Assembly: GCA_021397835.1 (NCBI GenBank)
Contig: JAJFZO010000087.1
Coordinates: 4,836,001 to 4,900,000, forward strand
DNA length: 64,000 nucleotides
Direction: 5' to 3'
DNA from: Moringa oleifera
Taxonomy: Eukaryota > Streptophyta > Magnoliopsida > Brassicales > Moringaceae
Program-made: the position numbers and the translations under genes
Shown: positions 62,065 to 64,000 of the stretch, piece after piece
How positions within the stretch are numbered: position 1 is the stretch's first letter
How the letters are laid out: each line of letters starts with the position of its first letter
The notes under the pieces: model-generated
Seen by the model: only the letters and a program-made list of their open reading frames with translations
Told to the model about the DNA's origin: nothing
The model's database searches: none

Positions 62065-64000
62065 TTTTTGTTTGATAAAAGGCAAATTGTATTAACTTGA
62101 AATAGCATCAGGATTACTGAAGTTTAAAGAAGTGCAATGGCACCATACCTTATGCTCACTTAAAGTAATGGGCATTTGGGCTAACAAATGGGCAAAGACA
62201 TCAGCACTTCTTGGAATATGATTGAAAGAGCAAAGTTTCATTTTTTAAGCTAAGGTTGAAATTCTCACACATAAATTTCCCCATTCACACATGAAGTCTA
62301 GTCCCAATTGTACTCTGTAATAATTGTGGAGCAATCGTTTTCTATAATTACTTGTCTCCAGTATTGTCTTAAGACCACTTCTAACCTAAATCTGATTGAC
62401 AATATCTCTGCTTGAAGGGGTGAAGATACACTGTCTAAAGCCTTGATAGCATAACCAATAACCATGGCTGTTTCATCACGAACCACTGCTCCCAGTTTGG
62501 CTTGCGTACTAAGTACATTGAAGGAGGTTTTATGTTAAGTTTCTCAAGTCCAACTATTGGAGGCTACAAATTGTAAGGTTTGGTAGACCTGCACGGTGAG
62601 GTTTCTTGGTATTGGTAAATTTTGTTATTCTTTATGTTATCCTAACCACTCATCTAGTAAACCGCAAGTAAGTTCATAAGCTACTTTATTTCTGCGAACC
62701 CATAAGCTGCAACGAACTAAGAAGAATGTATCTAGTCATTGTAGACTGTATATACACGTAAGAATGGGTTTTAATTGGATTGCATTTTTTGTATGTTTGG
62801 TTATAAAAGAGCCCATCCTAATCGCATTACCTCCCAAACCATTTGACTAAAGATACGTGTGAATAAAGTATAGTCCATGGATTCAGGTGTAGACTTGCAC
62901 ATGTTGCATATGTTCTCTATCATGATGCCTGACTGCTTAAGCAATATTGATGTAGTAAAAATGCCAAGCAACATGCACCATGCAAAGGTTGTCATTTTAA
63001 GGGCTAGGTTGTTCCCCAAAGACGACTTATCCATAATTTGGATCTGTCATTTAAACGTGGGAACTTTTTGCTTAATATCATTCTGGTTGTAAAGTAACTA
63101 GATCTAATAGTGTAAATTCCATTGTTACTGGCAAACTAGATAAGCTTATATGGCAGGGGTATGCTACATGCTACTTAGAGGGATGGCTAAAATCTTATCA
63201 CGATCTTCTTGGGTAAAACCTCTGCCTCCATTTGTCATTTCCATTCTCTAGTTTTAACATCTATGAACAGACTCACAGTCATTGATGTTGAGGTCATACT
63301 TGTTGGATTTATAGGTCATAGCATGAAGCACTAGAAACCCATCTATCCTTACATCCATCAACTAGGTTTCCATCATCAATCTTCCATCCAGAGCCTTGAA
63401 GAACCAGAACTTTGCCCATTAATAAACTATTTCAAACATACTAACTATTTAATTTTTTGGTTATTGATGTAGGTTTCCATGGGGGAAATACTTGGCTTTA
63501 GAAACCCCATAACAAAGTGAATTTTCTTCTTAGATTAGCCGCCATCACTGTTTCCCCAAGAGTACCATAATGACGGCCTCCAAGTTCTTGAATCCCATTC
63601 CTCCATAAAGTTTTGAAAAGCATAGAGTTTCCCAATTTTTAAAATGGATATTTTTGGTTGTTTATGTGTAACCCCACCATAAAGTAACATATTGACTTCT
63701 TTTATGAAAGTTTTAAGAAGCATGGAGAAGCTCATAAGTTATGTGGAGATGGATTGGATGACTGACATGAGAAGAACGACTTTTCTAGCTTGAGACAATA
63801 GTTTCACAACCCAAGTTTTGAGTTTTTCCTTGATATAGTTCCTGATAGTTGCCAATTCTTTATTGTTATTCCCTTTTAAAAGCATCAAAAACTAAGATAT
63901 CAATCGTTGGCTATGATTCTATGAATACCTTGGGTATTTTTCGAAGATATTTGTTACTCCAGGTTAACATTTGAACCAAAGAAAATTCAAGATTTGTTCG
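62065..64000 (-). mobile_element. L1-type LINE, 3' part, runs past the window edge
   Basis: Minus-strand frames appear in LINE order. Near 63600-63540 is the end of the RT domain (GGMGFKNLEAVIMVLLGKQ). At 63034-62801 is the zinc-binding zf-RVT region (WCMLLGIFTTSILLKQSGIM, then CNMCKSTPESMDYTLF). At 62486-62130 is the plant LINE RNase H (VRDETAMVIGYAIKALDSVS, SSPLQAEILSIRF, VIIENDCSTIITE, then HIPRSADVFAHLLA). Stops and frameshifts separate them. The 3' end is near 62065, just after the RNase H stop. The 5' part, with endonuclease, lies outside the window. Confidence 0.8.

Noticed and set aside
1..64000. CRISPR arrays, operons, prophage or other bacterial systems
   Set aside because: Introns, plant transposons and plant gene families show this is plant nuclear DNA; the tandem repeats present are not CRISPR-like.

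Overview
This is AT-rich nuclear DNA from a flowering plant, almost certainly a eudicot. It has spliced genes with GT-AG introns, a MIKC*-type MADS-box gene, an APD-type RING ligase, an LRR receptor kinase, plant-type MULE and hAT transposons, and Copia, Gypsy and LINE remains. I cannot name the species from sequence alone. Most of the window is transposon debris and AT-rich spacer. Only two protein-coding genes look intact.

Region by region: 0.1-4.3 kb is a badly decayed Ty1/Copia element with both LTRs recognisable. 4.4-4.9 kb holds a gene-like fragment with a 117-bp tandem duplication. 6.07-7.04 kb is an internally deleted hAT element with a perfect 8-bp target duplication. 7.7-15.7 kb is a head-to-tail duplication of a block carrying a 5'-half Copia element. 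16.2-19.3 kb is a full-length but broken LRR receptor kinase on the minus strand. 19.866-24.645 kb is a 4,780-bp Mutator-like element (MULE) with 113-bp terminal inverted repeats, a perfect 9-bp target duplication and a nearly complete transposase gene. 25.0-25.2 kb carries a second, inverted copy of the 4.4-4.9 kb fragment.

26.0-28.4 kb is a decayed MADS-box gene. Its intact paralogue lies at 39.85-42.49 kb in the same orientation with the same exon layout. Between them are a Gypsy-type remnant (30.2-32.5 kb) and a decayed Copia element with two LTRs (34.1-39.0 kb). 44.11-44.42 kb is a probable MULE-derived MITE. 49.06-51.17 kb is an intact seven-exon membrane RING E3 ligase gene whose fourth intron carries a tRNA-Arg(CCU) gene on the opposite strand. 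52.99-53.55 kb is the wreck of a bHLH gene resembling the AMS tapetum regulators. From 54 kb to the end are AT-rich spacer, a Gypsy gag remnant, a ~21-bp minisatellite, a possible LTR and a LINE (L1-type) that runs off the right edge.

The genes do not form a pathway or operon. Three unrelated families that are known for pollen or anther roles (MIKC* MADS, APD, AMS-type bHLH) lie within 28 kb, which is worth noting but may be chance. Gene models below were assembled by hand from reading frames, splice consensus and remembered family patterns. No database search was run.
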